NCBI GenBank assembly: GCA_045802605.1
Contig: JBJMQS010000057.1
Span: forward strand, 62,001 to 126,000
Direction: 5' to 3'
From: JBJMQS01 sp045802605
Lineage (GTDB): Bacteria; Planctomycetota; Planctomycetia; Gemmatales; Gemmataceae
DNA: 64,000 bases
Position numbers and translations under genes: made by a program. Below, piece after piece: positions 41,250 through 50,647 of the stretch. Within the stretch, counting starts at the first letter, position 1. Every line of letters begins with the position of its first letter. Under the pieces are notes generated by a model. That model made no database searches. It was not told where the DNA came from and saw only the letters and a program-made list of their open reading frames with translations.

Positions 41250-42314
41250 TTAGCGACCGCGTGGTTGCTGTTGACCGCGATCTCCGCCTCCGCCGCCACG
41301 GCGCCCACCTCCCCAACCGCCATTGCCCCAATTCCCGCCGCCCCAGTTACCGCGACGGCCATCGCCTGAGCCTTGGCCTCCATTGTTCGGCTGGCCGCTG
41401 TCGGCTGGCTTGCCTGGCTGTGTCGCGTTTGGTTCAGCGCTGCCGTTCGAAACAAGTGGCGAGCCCGGAGACGTTTTCAGTCTTAGATGGCGCAAAACCT
41501 CCTCAGCCGTCAAGAACCCGTCATCATTCAGATCCATCTCGCGGAATTCGTTTATGGCACGACCCTCTTTGACCCACTCGTAGAGGCCGACCTGACCATC
41601 TTGATCGGTGTCCAACTGGCTAAACCACGCTGGGAGGCCTTTCGGCAATTTGCCCGCCCGAAAGACTATCGGCCGTGGGTCTGGCTCTGGCTCGAATGTC
41701 ATGGTGGCGGCCACGGGCTGGTCAGCGCTGTTTTGTCCACCCGGCCCGTTGCCCGCCTGTTGGTTGCTGCGATCACCAAAGCGAGAGGCTGCGTACGCCT
41801 TGTATTCGGCAAGATCGATGAACCCATCTTTGTTCGTGTCCCACTTTTCGCGTTCCGCTCTAAGCGCCTCCGGCATCTCGTCCACCTGAAGCAATCCATC
41901 GCCGTTCTTGTCCAGGGCGCGAAACCGATCTTCCAAGAACTTGTCTCGTGCTTCGGGGCTCGGTCCACCGCCGGGCCCACCCGATCGCATGGCTCGCATT
42001 TGCGCCGCGCCTTGTTCCACCGCGGTCTTGAATTGATCTTTCGAGAGTTGGCCGTTCGTGATGTTCATCTGCTGGAGCGTTAGATCGAACATGAACTGAG
42101 CTTGATCGCGATATCGTGCAGGCAACAGATCGAGATCAGATTTGGTGATATAGCCTTTGCCTTTCGAGACAAAGTCGAACATTGTGTCGATCATCTTGGG
42201 ATCGGCCATCATCCCGCGCATGCCGCCCGGAGGCCCGCCGCCTTCGAAGGGTGATTGGGCCAATGCCGAACTAGCCACGAGTGATAGAGCCAAACCCGTA
42301 ATTACGCCCCGCAT
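41250..42314 (-). CDS. Secreted EF-hand calcium-binding protein with Gly-rich tail
   Basis: 354 residues from the ATG at 42314. The signal peptide ends near SSALA-QSP. Four EF-hand loops are visible: DKNGDGLLQVDE, DTNKDGFIDLAE, DTDQDGQVGLYE and DLNDDGFLTAEE. The tail is made of Gly/Asn/Trp/Arg repeats (NWGGGNWGNGGWGGG). Secreted multi-EF-hand proteins are abundant in planctomycetes, and their roles are mostly unknown. Calcium-dependent structure or adhesion is likely. Confidence 0.85.
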   Translation of the reverse strand: MRGVITGLALSLVASSALAQSPFEGGGPPGGMRGMMADPKMIDTMFDFVSKGKGYITKSDLDLLPARYRDQAQFMFDLTLQQMNITNGQLSKDQFKTAVEQGAAQMRAMRSGGPGGGPSPEARDKFLEDRFRALDKNGDGLLQVDEMPEALRAEREKWDTNKDGFIDLAEYKAYAASRFGDRSNQQAGNGPGGQNSADQPVAATMTFEPEPDPRPIVFRAGKLPKGLPAWFSQLDTDQDGQVGLYEWVKEGRAINEFREMDLNDDGFLTAEEVLRHLRLKTSPGSPLVSNGSAEPNATQPGKPADSGQPNNGGQGSGDGRRGNWGGGNWGNGGWGGGRRGGGGGDRGQQQPRGR

Positions 42315-42395
42315 AAAATCGCTCCGCAAAGCCACAGTAATTCTAACCCCGGAGTGGTAGAGCGGATACCGATATGCGGATTTTCCGCAGATTTC

Positions 42396-44180
42396 TTAGC
42401 GATCCGACGCTGGACGGGCGTCATGAACGATTTTACCGCCGACGACGGTCGCAACCACCTGGGTTGAGCCAATGACATTCCGCAGGGCAGGATCGAGAAT
42501 GTCATGCGACAAAATGACAAAATCCGCATATTTACCCGGCGAAACGGAGCCACGCTCCTTTTCCTGAAACGATGCATAGGCGGCACCCAGGGTGTACCCC
42601 TCAATCGCTTCGCGGACAGTGATACGCTGCTCGGGGAACCATCCGTCTGGGTGCTTTCCATCTATTGTGCGGCGATTGACTGCGGCATCGATGCCCAAAA
42701 AGGGATTCACAGGGGCAATTGGCCAGTCGGACCCAAGCGCCAATTTCGCGCCGGAGTCCAAAAGAGAGCGGAACGCGTAGGACGAGGCACAGCGGGCAGC
42801 GCCGATACGTCCTTCGGCCCACCGACCGTCATCGACGACGTGATAAGGCTGCATCGACGCGATCACACCCAACTCCCGAAATCTCGGGATGTCTTGCGGC
42901 CTGAGATGCTGCGAATGTTCGATTCTGATGCGCCGATCGCGCGGGCCGTTGCTGTTACGAACTGCATCGCAAATATCGAGCATCGCGGCATTGGCCTCGT
43001 CGCCGATCGCATGGACGGCAATCGACAGACCGGCACGATCGCAGTCTTGAACATATTCGAGCATTTGATCGCGCGAAGTAACAAAGAGGCCCGTCGTATT
43101 TGGGTCGTTGAGATAGGGCGCAAACATCTTCGCAGTGTTTGAGCCAAGCGAACCATCCATGTAGCCTTTGACGCCGCCAATACGGAAGTAATCGTTGCCG
43201 AAGTTTGCTTGGATCGGTAAGGCGGCTAGCTCCTTCCATTCGGCGATCGGCAGGCGGACTTCCACTCGGCACATGAGTTCGCCGGCGCGAGCCATTTGCT
43301 GATATACCCGAAGGAGGATTCGGCGGACGGGAGTTGCACTGCCTTCCATGTCGGCACAACTGGTGATGCCAGCCTGGCGCATTGCCGCGAGCGCGCCGCG
43401 CACCCCTTCGATGATCTCCGCCTCATCCGGTTTCGGAATAATTGCTTCGACGAGAGCCATGGCGTTGTCGCGGAGAATCCCCGTCACCCGATTCGTGCCA
43501 GGCTCACGGTCAATTTGTCCACCCGCAGGGTCGGCGGTACCCGCTGAAATGTTGGCGAGGGAGAGAGCCTTGGAATTCGCCAAGGCCATGTGGCCATCGT
43601 AACGCCGCAAGAAAACTGGCCGATCGGCCACAAAGCGGTCGATGTCCGCCGCGGAGGGCAACTTACCTGCAAGTGTCCGGTCGTGATCCCATCCACCGCC
43701 GGTAATCCAGCGATGCCGGGGCAGCTTTTGGTCGAACTCAGTGAGGCGCTGCCCAAACTCGTTGAGATCTTTCGCGTCTTTCAATGCGACTTGATTCAAA
43801 CGCAGCCCACCACCCAACAAGTGGAGGTGGCTATCATGAAGGCCCGGAAGGACGCGCCGGCCTTTCCCATCCAGCACGACCGTTTTTGGCCCCGCCAAAG
43901 CGCGCATTTCGGCGTTGGTACCCACCGCGAGGATTCGGCCCTGCCAGGCGGCGAGTGCTTCAACCTCGGGATGATCGCCGTCCACAGTCCAAATTTTCGC
44001 GTTGACGAGAACGAGGTTTGCGAAGACTTTGGGATTGGTCACAGGATGCCCACTTACAATCGTGGCCGGGGCGAAGAATAGACTCAAAGCCAAGATTACG
44101 CCGAGAAAACTTGCGTTTCGAGCGCACAAAACCGAATGGGACAATTCTGGCTCGCTGGGATGCATAGGGAGAGCTATCAT
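42396..44180 (-). CDS. Exported amidohydrolase, YtcJ-like (amidohydrolase 3 family)
   Basis: 594 residues from the ATG at 44180; the longer frame overlaps the divergent gene. An N-terminal hydrophobic stretch (FLGVILALSLFFAPATI) suggests export. The metal-binding pair HDSHLHLLGG, the VHAIGDEANAAML and LGSDWPIAPVNPFLG segments, and the end GKYADFVILSHD are those of YtcJ-type amidohydrolases. The natural substrate (formamide or other cyclic or linear amides) is not predictable. It is divergent from the M28 gene with 36 bases between starts. Confidence 0.85.
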   Translation of the reverse strand: MIALPMHPSEPELSHSVLCARNASFLGVILALSLFFAPATIVSGHPVTNPKVFANLVLVNAKIWTVDGDHPEVEALAAWQGRILAVGTNAEMRALAGPKTVVLDGKGRRVLPGLHDSHLHLLGGGLRLNQVALKDAKDLNEFGQRLTEFDQKLPRHRWITGGGWDHDRTLAGKLPSAADIDRFVADRPVFLRRYDGHMALANSKALSLANISAGTADPAGGQIDREPGTNRVTGILRDNAMALVEAIIPKPDEAEIIEGVRGALAAMRQAGITSCADMEGSATPVRRILLRVYQQMARAGELMCRVEVRLPIAEWKELAALPIQANFGNDYFRIGGVKGYMDGSLGSNTAKMFAPYLNDPNTTGLFVTSRDQMLEYVQDCDRAGLSIAVHAIGDEANAAMLDICDAVRNSNGPRDRRIRIEHSQHLRPQDIPRFRELGVIASMQPYHVVDDGRWAEGRIGAARCASSYAFRSLLDSGAKLALGSDWPIAPVNPFLGIDAAVNRRTIDGKHPDGWFPEQRITVREAIEGYTLGAAYASFQEKERGSVSPGKYADFVILSHDILDPALRNVIGSTQVVATVVGGKIVHDARPASDR

Positions 44181-44216
44181 GGCTTTCAGCGATTCCTCCA
44201 GGAAGAGGCAAAAACG

Positions 44217-45203
44217 ATGTCTCAATCACATCGTATTGTGGCGATCCTCGCCGGTGTGCCGTTCATACTTATTGCGGTGCTTATGAGCCCAAGATTATTC
44301 CAGTCCCGATTGTCGGCCGGTGAGCAGTTCGCCAGCGAACGTGCGGGAACCACGGTGCCGTTCGATGGTGAACGTGCGATGGGCTATCTCCGCCAAATCT
44401 GCAAACTCGGCCCACGCATCAGTGGATCGGAAGCGATGCAGAAACAACAGGATCTCATCGAGCAACATTTCACCAAGCTTGGAGCGAAGGTTCAAAAGCA
44501 ATCGTTTCAAGCGAAGCAGAACAGCAGACCCCAGGCTGTGTCCATGACGAATTTGATCGTGACATGGCATCCTGAGCGGGAACGCCGGGTTTTGTTTTGC
44601 TGCCATTACGATACGCGGCCACTCGCCGACCAAGAGCCGGACCGGAGGAAATGGACAGAGCCCTTCGTCAGCGCGAACGATGGCGCATCTGGAGTCGCTT
44701 GGCTCATGGAATTGGGCCACCATATGAAGTCGCTCACGACGAACGTCGGCGTGGATTTCATTATCTTCGATGGCGAGGAGTACATTTACGATCCCAATCC
44801 TGGCGCAGACCGCTATTTCTTCGGCTCCGAACATTTTGCTTCAGAATATCGCCGTACGCCGCAGGGTCACAAATATGTCGCGGGCGTCTTGTTGGATTTG
44901 GTCGCCGGCGCGGACCCGAAATATCGTTACGAGCAAAACTCACTGTTTCATGCGGGCGAAGTGGTCCGTGGCGTGTGGTCCATTGCACGCGAATTGCAAG
45001 TGAATGCTTTCGTCACCGAGCATGGCGATGATGTTCTTGACGATCACATTGCCCTCAACCGTGCCGGCATTCCCACCATTGACATCATCGACTTTCGATA
45101 TCCTCATTGGCATCGCTTGAGTGACACTCCGGAAAATTGCTCGGGCGTGAGCATGACCAACCTTGCCAAAGTGTTGACGACCTGGGCGACACGGGTGAAA
45201 TGA
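44217..45203 (+). CDS. Peptidase M28-family protein, glutaminyl-peptide cyclotransferase-like
   Basis: 328 residues from the ATG at 44217 (AGGAAGAGG upstream). A membrane anchor (ILAGVPFILIAVLMSP) is followed by a zinc-dependent M28 fold: CHYDTRPLADQ, FVSANDGASGVAWLMELG (metal Asp), IIFDGEEYIYDP, FFGSEHFASEY, and the last metal His in PHWHRLSDTPENCS. The pattern of FDGEE, LLDLV and DHIALNRAGIP fits glutaminyl cyclases better than aminopeptidases. Glutaminyl cyclases turn N-terminal Gln into pyroglutamate on exported proteins. Confidence 0.82.
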   Translation: MSQSHRIVAILAGVPFILIAVLMSPRLFQSRLSAGEQFASERAGTTVPFDGERAMGYLRQICKLGPRISGSEAMQKQQDLIEQHFTKLGAKVQKQSFQAKQNSRPQAVSMTNLIVTWHPERERRVLFCCHYDTRPLADQEPDRRKWTEPFVSANDGASGVAWLMELGHHMKSLTTNVGVDFIIFDGEEYIYDPNPGADRYFFGSEHFASEYRRTPQGHKYVAGVLLDLVAGADPKYRYEQNSLFHAGEVVRGVWSIARELQVNAFVTEHGDDVLDDHIALNRAGIPTIDIIDFRYPHWHRLSDTPENCSGVSMTNLAKVLTTWATRVK

Positions 45204-45209
45204 AGCTTT

Positions 45210-45689
45210 ATGGAAACAGTCTTTCCAACATTGTTCGCCGCGGGGATCTTGGCCATCGCAATTGCGTTTGGCTGGCGACAGTTTTGGCAATTGCGAAGAT
45301 CACGTAGCGCAGAGGCCTCAGAGGAACAGCGTTTCCTAGCACAAACCGCGCGACGCCGTCTGGTCATCAGCGCGATGCTCGCAACACTTGCTGTGATTTT
45401 CGCCGCGATCTACTTAACGGGATTAGATGCTCGCATCGATCTGAAAGAGAACAATGGCGCGCGCGTCGCTCCAGAGATTGGTCGTCTTTTTCTCTGGTCA
45501 TGGATTTCAGTTCTTTTGCTGCTGCTAGGCGTCGTTATTGGCGTGGGAATTGACTTGTGGCACATACGCCGACATTGGCGCCAGAGTTTGCAACGCATTC
45601 ATGCTGATCGCCGCGACATGCTCGATCATCACCTCCCACGGCTCCGGGCCGAGCATCGCGAGGCACAGATCGATCCGGAATTGAATTGA
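45210..45689 (+). CDS. Small membrane protein of unknown function
   Basis: 159 residues with three likely membrane segments (residues about 4-22, 53-70 LVISAMLATLAVIFAAIYL, and 93-114 WSWISVLLLLLGVVIGVG) and a charged helical tail. It starts 6 bases after the M28 gene and is probably co-transcribed with it. It ends one base before the stop of the convergent cytochrome gene. Confidence 0.6.
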   Translation: METVFPTLFAAGILAIAIAFGWRQFWQLRRSRSAEASEEQRFLAQTARRRLVISAMLATLAVIFAAIYLTGLDARIDLKENNGARVAPEIGRLFLWSWISVLLLLLGVVIGVGIDLWHIRRHWRQSLQRIHADRRDMLDHHLPRLRAEHREAQIDPELN

Positions 45690-45690
45690 A

Positions 45691-46470
45691 CTAATCGCGA
45701 AAGACAGCGTGGCAGCGGGTGCACGAATCGTCGAGCTTTTTTAGCGCATTACGGACTATTTTTTCATCGGGCTTAGCTGCCCCTGCAGCTTTGCTGACCG
45801 CTAGTGCATTTTCGCCCATTTCGCGCGACCACTTGATCCAATCGGCTTTCTTCTTTTTGCCTTCGTCGGCCGCCGGGGCCAAACTCTCCGTGAACTGAGC
45901 AATGACGGCGCACTGATATCCTAGCTGCATCGAGTCTTTGACATCGTCGCTTGATAGAGAGCGCTTGCCTTCCAGCTTTTTCAGCTTTGCCTCCCAGCCG
46001 CGGCCGCCTCGACTCTCTGGGCGAAAGGAACTCATCAAAGTGTCTAGGTCCAAGGAAGCCGCTAGATCGACGGCTTCTGTCTTGGCGCCACCTGCAGATG
46101 ACACTCTGGATAACTCCGCCGCCAATTTTCTCGATTCAGCCGTTTTGCCATCGGTGATGGCTTGGGCAACCGCGATGGCCCGGTCGCGGAGAAGGGCATA
46201 TCGGCCCGCATTCGTCCCGTAGCTGAGCATAGCGCTCTGAGCGTAGCCGGCGATTAGGAGGGCGGTAGCCTTCGCCTTGCGCGCGGATTTCTTGTCTGAA
46301 AGCCCTTGAGCCACGGTTTCTTTCACAAGTTCGACATCGGTCGAAATCAGTTTGTCGGCATCTTTTTCTGGAACGACGGCCTTCCAAGGGCCCTTATCTG
46401 CCGCGCCGATGCCGCAGGCGGCCAGCCACCCGACAACGCAAATGGCGCAAACAACTCGGCATTTCCGCAT
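45691..46470 (-). CDS. Cytochrome c'-like lipoprotein with one C-terminal heme site
   Basis: 259 residues. The signal sequence ends in a lipobox (WLAAC). The protein is mostly helical, and the single heme-binding motif CTRCH lies eight residues from the end, as in cytochrome c' proteins. A His ligand at that place and the four-helix pattern fit the family, but the protein is longer than the usual 130-150 residues and may hold two helical bundles with only the second binding heme. An electron-transfer or gas-binding role is possible. Confidence 0.72.
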   Translation of the reverse strand: MRKCRVVCAICVVGWLAACGIGAADKGPWKAVVPEKDADKLISTDVELVKETVAQGLSDKKSARKAKATALLIAGYAQSAMLSYGTNAGRYALLRDRAIAVAQAITDGKTAESRKLAAELSRVSSAGGAKTEAVDLAASLDLDTLMSSFRPESRGGRGWEAKLKKLEGKRSLSSDDVKDSMQLGYQCAVIAQFTESLAPAADEGKKKKADWIKWSREMGENALAVSKAAGAAKPDEKIVRNALKKLDDSCTRCHAVFRD

Positions 46471-46542
46471 GGAGGACCTCGACTTAGAGGCGTTGGAAGG
46501 ATTCTATGGACCGCGTGAACTCAATTGCTGCCGGCAGCCTCC

Positions 46543-46570
46543 TTGCTGACGAACCGAAAGACTTTATAAT
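46543..46570 (+). promoter_or_regulatory. Promoter of tRNA-Met
   Basis: TTGCTG at 46543-46548, a 16-base spacer and a perfect TATAAT at 46565-46570, ten bases before the tRNA. Confidence 0.7.
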
Positions 46571-46580
46571 TTTCGCAATT

Positions 46581-46653
46581 GGCGGCGTAGCTCAGGGGTT
46601 AGAGCAGGGTCTTCATAAGGCCAAGGTCGCTGGTTCAAATCCAGCCGCCGCTA
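46581..46653 (+). tRNA. tRNA-Met (anticodon CAU; elongator or Ile2 type)
   Basis: 73 bases. The acceptor stem is GGCGGCG with CGCCGCT (G-U end pair) and discriminator A. The D arm is GCTC/GAGC. The anticodon loop is TTCATAA. The T arm is GCTGG-TTCAAAT-CCAGC. The paired position 1-72 rules out an initiator. Whether it is Met or a lysidine-modified Ile2 cannot be told. CCA is not encoded. Confidence 0.93.
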
Positions 46654-46699
46654 CTTTGACGCTTATTCTTGACCGGCTTCGAATCTTAGACAGATCAAA

Positions 46700-48241
46700 T
46701 CACTTGTTTGTTGCAGCCGGTGTCTTTGCGAATGCCGAAAAAGCGCGGTACTTTGGGGCCTGTTCTTCTGGTTGATCCTGGAATTCAAGAATTCCCCACG
46801 ACCCGAATTTGCTCGGCTGACCAACGAAGGAAAACGCGGTGAAAGTGCTGCCGCCTTCGTTGACCCAGTAGTTTAATTGCTTCTGATATAGCTCCGTCAT
46901 CCGTGGATGGCGATTCGTCTCGATGAACAAACGCGTGAGTTGATCATTCCCCTGAGCTTCACCGACGCCGACCAAGTGTTGCCCGCCCTCATAGGTCATC
47001 AATTGCAGCCCATACTTTTGAGCGATCTTCTTTTGGCGCCTTAAATTGTCTCGATAAGATCCGTCAATCTCCTGAGCCAGCTTGTCAATGATGCGCTCAG
47101 GGGAGAGCTTCAGCATGGCGTCAAGATTTTTGGAAAGACCAATGTCGTAGCCAAAGTAGGCTCCGACAGCCAGCGCATCAGCGTGGCGATACGCGTCATG
47201 GTACTTTAGGACTGCATCCGAGTCCGAAGGGTTGGCAAACTGGCCGGACAGAATTCGGACCAATCGGTCATTGCTCCCGAAAACCTCGCCAAAGATGTCG
47301 AATGCCTCGATGGAACGCTTGGCATAGAAGCGCAAATGGTCCGGTGCGCCCAGATGAAGCTTTTTGCCACGATCGCTGGCATACGTGGTCTGTGCAAACG
47401 ACCAATTCCACACCTCATTTGAGTATTCCAGGTAGACCTTCAGGCTAGGATCGAGCTTTTCCTTTATGAGAGTGGCCAAGTTGCGGATGAAATCATCGTC
47501 CGCCCCGTGAGGGATGCAGAACCACGGGTGAACATGCGCAGCGTTGGCCAGCTCACACATGGTCTCAATTGGTGCACCGACCTCTGTGGACCATCGTGCG
47601 TCGTCGAGTTTGGCTCGTTGGGACCAAGTGAACACGGTGCTGCCGTTGGTATGCTGCCAATCCATGAACCGCACAACCGAGAACGGCTTTAGCCGGTCGA
47701 GAAACGTCGGATGGAATATGCCTTTCTGACCCTCGAATCCTGGCAGCCACACGCGTACGTTTCGAATCGGATCGCGCGGCGAACTCGCAAGAACGCGAAT
47801 CATAATTCCTTCGTCGGCTGGGCGAACGCGAAATTCAATCCGGCCAGGCTGCTGCTTGACGACATCGATTACATCGCCAAAGCGCACGTCAATTTGTCCA
47901 GAGCCTTCGTAAGTGGCGACGTAAACCCCGCTTGGGTAATGGCCGTTCAAGCCACGCAGCATCATTGTGTCCACCACCTGGCCACGACGGAGCAGTGGAT
48001 TGCCGCGATCGTCATACGTGAACGGCCCAGGGCCAGATTCGAGCCATGGCCGCGAAGTCTTAAACGCATCAGTGAAAGGGAGCTCAGTGGACCAATCGAC
48101 GATGCCGGTGAGATTGATTCCCAGCTCTGGATGTGGAGCAGGGCCGGTCGCGGCCGGCGACCCCGTCGCAGGCTTAGATGCCGACGAGCCTTGTTCACAT
48201 CCAACGATGGCCAAACAGACGAACAACACAAGTAGGCGCAT
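46700..48241 (-). CDS. Lipoprotein with glycoside-hydrolase-like (TIM barrel) domain
   Basis: 513 residues from the ATG at 48241. The signal peptide MRLLVLFVCLAIVGC ends in a lipobox. The rest resembles a clan A glycosidase fold: VRFMDWQHTNG, HPWFCIPHGADDDFIRNL, VYLEYSNEVWNWSF (the Asn-Glu pair typical of the acid/base position) and MTYEGGQH (possible nucleophile Glu). Such proteins occur in planctomycetes as cellulose-binding or sugar-degrading lipoproteins. The substrate is unknown. Confidence 0.72.
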   Translation of the reverse strand: MRLLVLFVCLAIVGCEQGSSASKPATGSPAATGPAPHPELGINLTGIVDWSTELPFTDAFKTSRPWLESGPGPFTYDDRGNPLLRRGQVVDTMMLRGLNGHYPSGVYVATYEGSGQIDVRFGDVIDVVKQQPGRIEFRVRPADEGIMIRVLASSPRDPIRNVRVWLPGFEGQKGIFHPTFLDRLKPFSVVRFMDWQHTNGSTVFTWSQRAKLDDARWSTEVGAPIETMCELANAAHVHPWFCIPHGADDDFIRNLATLIKEKLDPSLKVYLEYSNEVWNWSFAQTTYASDRGKKLHLGAPDHLRFYAKRSIEAFDIFGEVFGSNDRLVRILSGQFANPSDSDAVLKYHDAYRHADALAVGAYFGYDIGLSKNLDAMLKLSPERIIDKLAQEIDGSYRDNLRRQKKIAQKYGLQLMTYEGGQHLVGVGEAQGNDQLTRLFIETNRHPRMTELYQKQLNYWVNEGGSTFTAFSFVGQPSKFGSWGILEFQDQPEEQAPKYRAFSAFAKTPAATNK

Positions 48242-48397
48242 ACTGTCCACACCGATGGGCGAGGGACTTGCCAAGCCGACCAAGTCTTGGATTTTCGCGG
48301 TGCCAAGTCAAGAAATGACGTTCAATCCACGCCTGAATTGCGAGAAATCTCGGTAGGAGACGCGCGACCGTCACAATTGGCGAGTGAAGACACAAAA

Positions 48398-48422
48398 AAA
48401 GCCCCTGGCTTTCTGCCAGGGG
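48398..48422 (-). terminator. Terminator of the S46 peptidase gene
   Basis: A perfect 10-bp stem (AGCCCCTGGC / GCCAGGGGCT) has seven As at its left on the plus strand, that is a T run after the hairpin on the minus strand. It ends transcription of the 48445 gene. Confidence 0.9.
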
Positions 48423-48444
48423 CTGATTGAGAAGGCTCAGAAAA

Positions 48445-50562
48445 TCACTCGGAGCTGCCACGGATTGACGAGGGGGCCGTCCGGCCAGTCAACTCGTCGG
48501 CGAGCTTATCCGCGTCGTAGATTTTTCGCAGGGCTTCGATGATGCCACGCGAATCCACCGACACCGCCCGCGATTGCTCCTCCGTGAAAACGAAGTCGAG
48601 AACGAGCGATTGGATATTGCCGTCAAAGATTAGTCCGACAACTTCGCCATTCTTGTTGACAAGCGGGCTGCCCGAGTTGCCACCGATGATGTCGGCCGTA
48701 TTCACGAAGTTGAACGGCGTCTTCAGGTCCAACCGGTTCTTGCGTTCCACCCACCGTTGAGGCAGATCGAATGGCGGTTGGTTGTCGTGTTGTTTCGACC
48801 GGGTATACAGGCCGGCAAAGTCGGTGAAGGCGGGGACGGATCGACCGTCTTCCATGTAACCTTTCACCGTGCCAAATGCGAGACGAAGCGTAAACGTGGC
48901 ATCCGGGTAGGCGCTCGGGCCTTCGACCGCGTATTTGGCCTTCACGATTTGGGCGTAGGCCTGCTGTTTGACTTCGGAGACTTCCGACTCCATCACTTTG
49001 CGCACGGCCCGTGCTTCAGCGTCGATGGATTTCGCCGCCGCGATCATCGGGTCGTCGGTGGAGTCGATAGCAGCTTTTCCACCTTCCCACAATTTCTTGC
49101 GGGTAGCCACGTCCTTGAGTTTGCTGCCTGTGACCAATTCCAGTGCGCGTTCATGCGGTGATTTGCCCGCGAGCACACGCTGAACGAGAGGATGATTGCC
49201 GCCCATCATCTCAGCGAAATAGGTCAAAGCATCGGTCAGCTTCAGAATTTCGAAGTCGTCGTGGATGGGCTCTTCAGAAAAGAGTTGGAACTTCAACGAA
49301 TCCAAATTCGATTCGCGGAACTCCGGCAATCGCTCGCCGTTCGGTTTGGTACGCTCGTCAGCGGCACGAAGAAGCGTCCGCGCAGTACCGAATAGGTCAC
49401 TATGAAAGGCCGCACCGCCCTCCAGCATGCTGTATTCCTTAGCGATTGCGCCTTGCTTCTCGATGGCTTTCGCAATCTTGTCCCAGGCGTCGGCGGAGCC
49501 CTTCAAACTTGGATTGGCAGCGACTGCGTCACGGAGTTTTTTCTCTTCCGCTCGCTTGTGGCCCATGATTTTGGGATCCATCAGGCCAGCCAAGCCGCCG
49601 TCGCGTGCCTTACGGCTATTCTGAACGCTGAAGAAATCCTCGCGGGCTCGCCTCGCGTTTTCGAAGCTACGCCCGCTCCAAGCTCCCAGCAAAACCTCCA
49701 AGCGGTAGAGGCGAGCCAACTGAGTCGGATACTGGCGATCACGTAGGTATTCCAACTCGGCCACGGTGTCCAAACGATTCGTGCGGCCAGGATGACCGGA
49801 GACGAAGATTAGCTCGTTTTCGGCCGAGCCATTTGGGCTCCATTTCAAGAAGTGTTCGGGACGAACGGCCTTATCGTCTTCGTAGACTCGGAAGAAGCAC
49901 ATATCCAAATCAAAGCGGGGGTACTCGAAATTGTCGGGGTCGCCGCCGTAGAACGCGATCTGCTGTTCCGGGGCGAACACCAAGCGAACATCGGTGTATT
50001 TCTTGAACCGATAGAGATGAAATTCGCCGCCCTGATAAAGCGTTATGACGTTGGATCGCAGCTTCGTTTGTTGGAACGATTCATTTTCGATCTCGGCGAT
50101 CACCTTGCGTCGCGCCAAGGCTGCTTGGTCGAGCGGCAAATTCGGGTCTACTGCTTTCTTAACCCGATCGGTCACCACCTCGATCGACATCAGGACGTTG
50201 AGTTCGAGGTCCAAGCACTTCACTTCTTCTTCGCGGGACTTGGCGTAAAAGCCTTCCTTCAGGTAGTTTTTGTTCTCGTTCGACATCTTCTGCAATGCAT
50301 CGGCACCAACGTGATGGTTGGTCATAACGAGGCCGTCCGCCGAGACAAAGCTGCCAGAGCCCCCGCTGTTGAAGCGCACCGACGATTTTTGAACATGCTC
50401 GAGCCACTTGGCGTCAGGCGTAAAGTTGTATTGCTTCTTGAGGGTTTCGAGTGGCAAATTGTTGAACAGCCACATGCCTTCGTTGGCTAACACTGTGCTG
50501 ACTACTCCCAAGAGGGTCAAAATGGCGAAAAGCCTTACCGCCGGCCGAGTCTTCATGTCCAT
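48445..50562 (-). CDS. S46-family dipeptidyl-peptidase (DPP7-like)
   Basis: 705 residues: a signal peptide, then the S46 fold with NEGMWLFNNLP, the catalytic His in LVMTNHHVGADAL, and the serine in DIIGGNSGSPLVNKNG. Eighteen residues after that serine is Gly (GLIFDGNIQSL). In the family, Gly here goes with DPP7-type cleavage after hydrophobic residues and Arg with DPP11-type acidic preference. It releases dipeptides from peptides outside the cytoplasm. The OPT transporter gene starts 85 bases upstream in the same direction, which fits uptake of the products. Confidence 0.9.
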   Translation of the reverse strand: MDMKTRPAVRLFAILTLLGVVSTVLANEGMWLFNNLPLETLKKQYNFTPDAKWLEHVQKSSVRFNSGGSGSFVSADGLVMTNHHVGADALQKMSNENKNYLKEGFYAKSREEEVKCLDLELNVLMSIEVVTDRVKKAVDPNLPLDQAALARRKVIAEIENESFQQTKLRSNVITLYQGGEFHLYRFKKYTDVRLVFAPEQQIAFYGGDPDNFEYPRFDLDMCFFRVYEDDKAVRPEHFLKWSPNGSAENELIFVSGHPGRTNRLDTVAELEYLRDRQYPTQLARLYRLEVLLGAWSGRSFENARRAREDFFSVQNSRKARDGGLAGLMDPKIMGHKRAEEKKLRDAVAANPSLKGSADAWDKIAKAIEKQGAIAKEYSMLEGGAAFHSDLFGTARTLLRAADERTKPNGERLPEFRESNLDSLKFQLFSEEPIHDDFEILKLTDALTYFAEMMGGNHPLVQRVLAGKSPHERALELVTGSKLKDVATRKKLWEGGKAAIDSTDDPMIAAAKSIDAEARAVRKVMESEVSEVKQQAYAQIVKAKYAVEGPSAYPDATFTLRLAFGTVKGYMEDGRSVPAFTDFAGLYTRSKQHDNQPPFDLPQRWVERKNRLDLKTPFNFVNTADIIGGNSGSPLVNKNGEVVGLIFDGNIQSLVLDFVFTEEQSRAVSVDSRGIIEALRKIYDADKLADELTGRTAPSSIRGSSE

Positions 50563-50647
50563 CGTCCTCGTTTGCGCAAGTAGGTGCTAATTCAGTCCAG
50601 GAGTGACTTAGTTCGCCGACTAATGCCGTCAAGCCTTCAAACAATGA

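Noticed and set aside
49852..50490. 212-codon plus-strand frame inside the S46 peptidase gene
   Set aside because: It is the antisense shadow of a protein with clear catalytic motifs.
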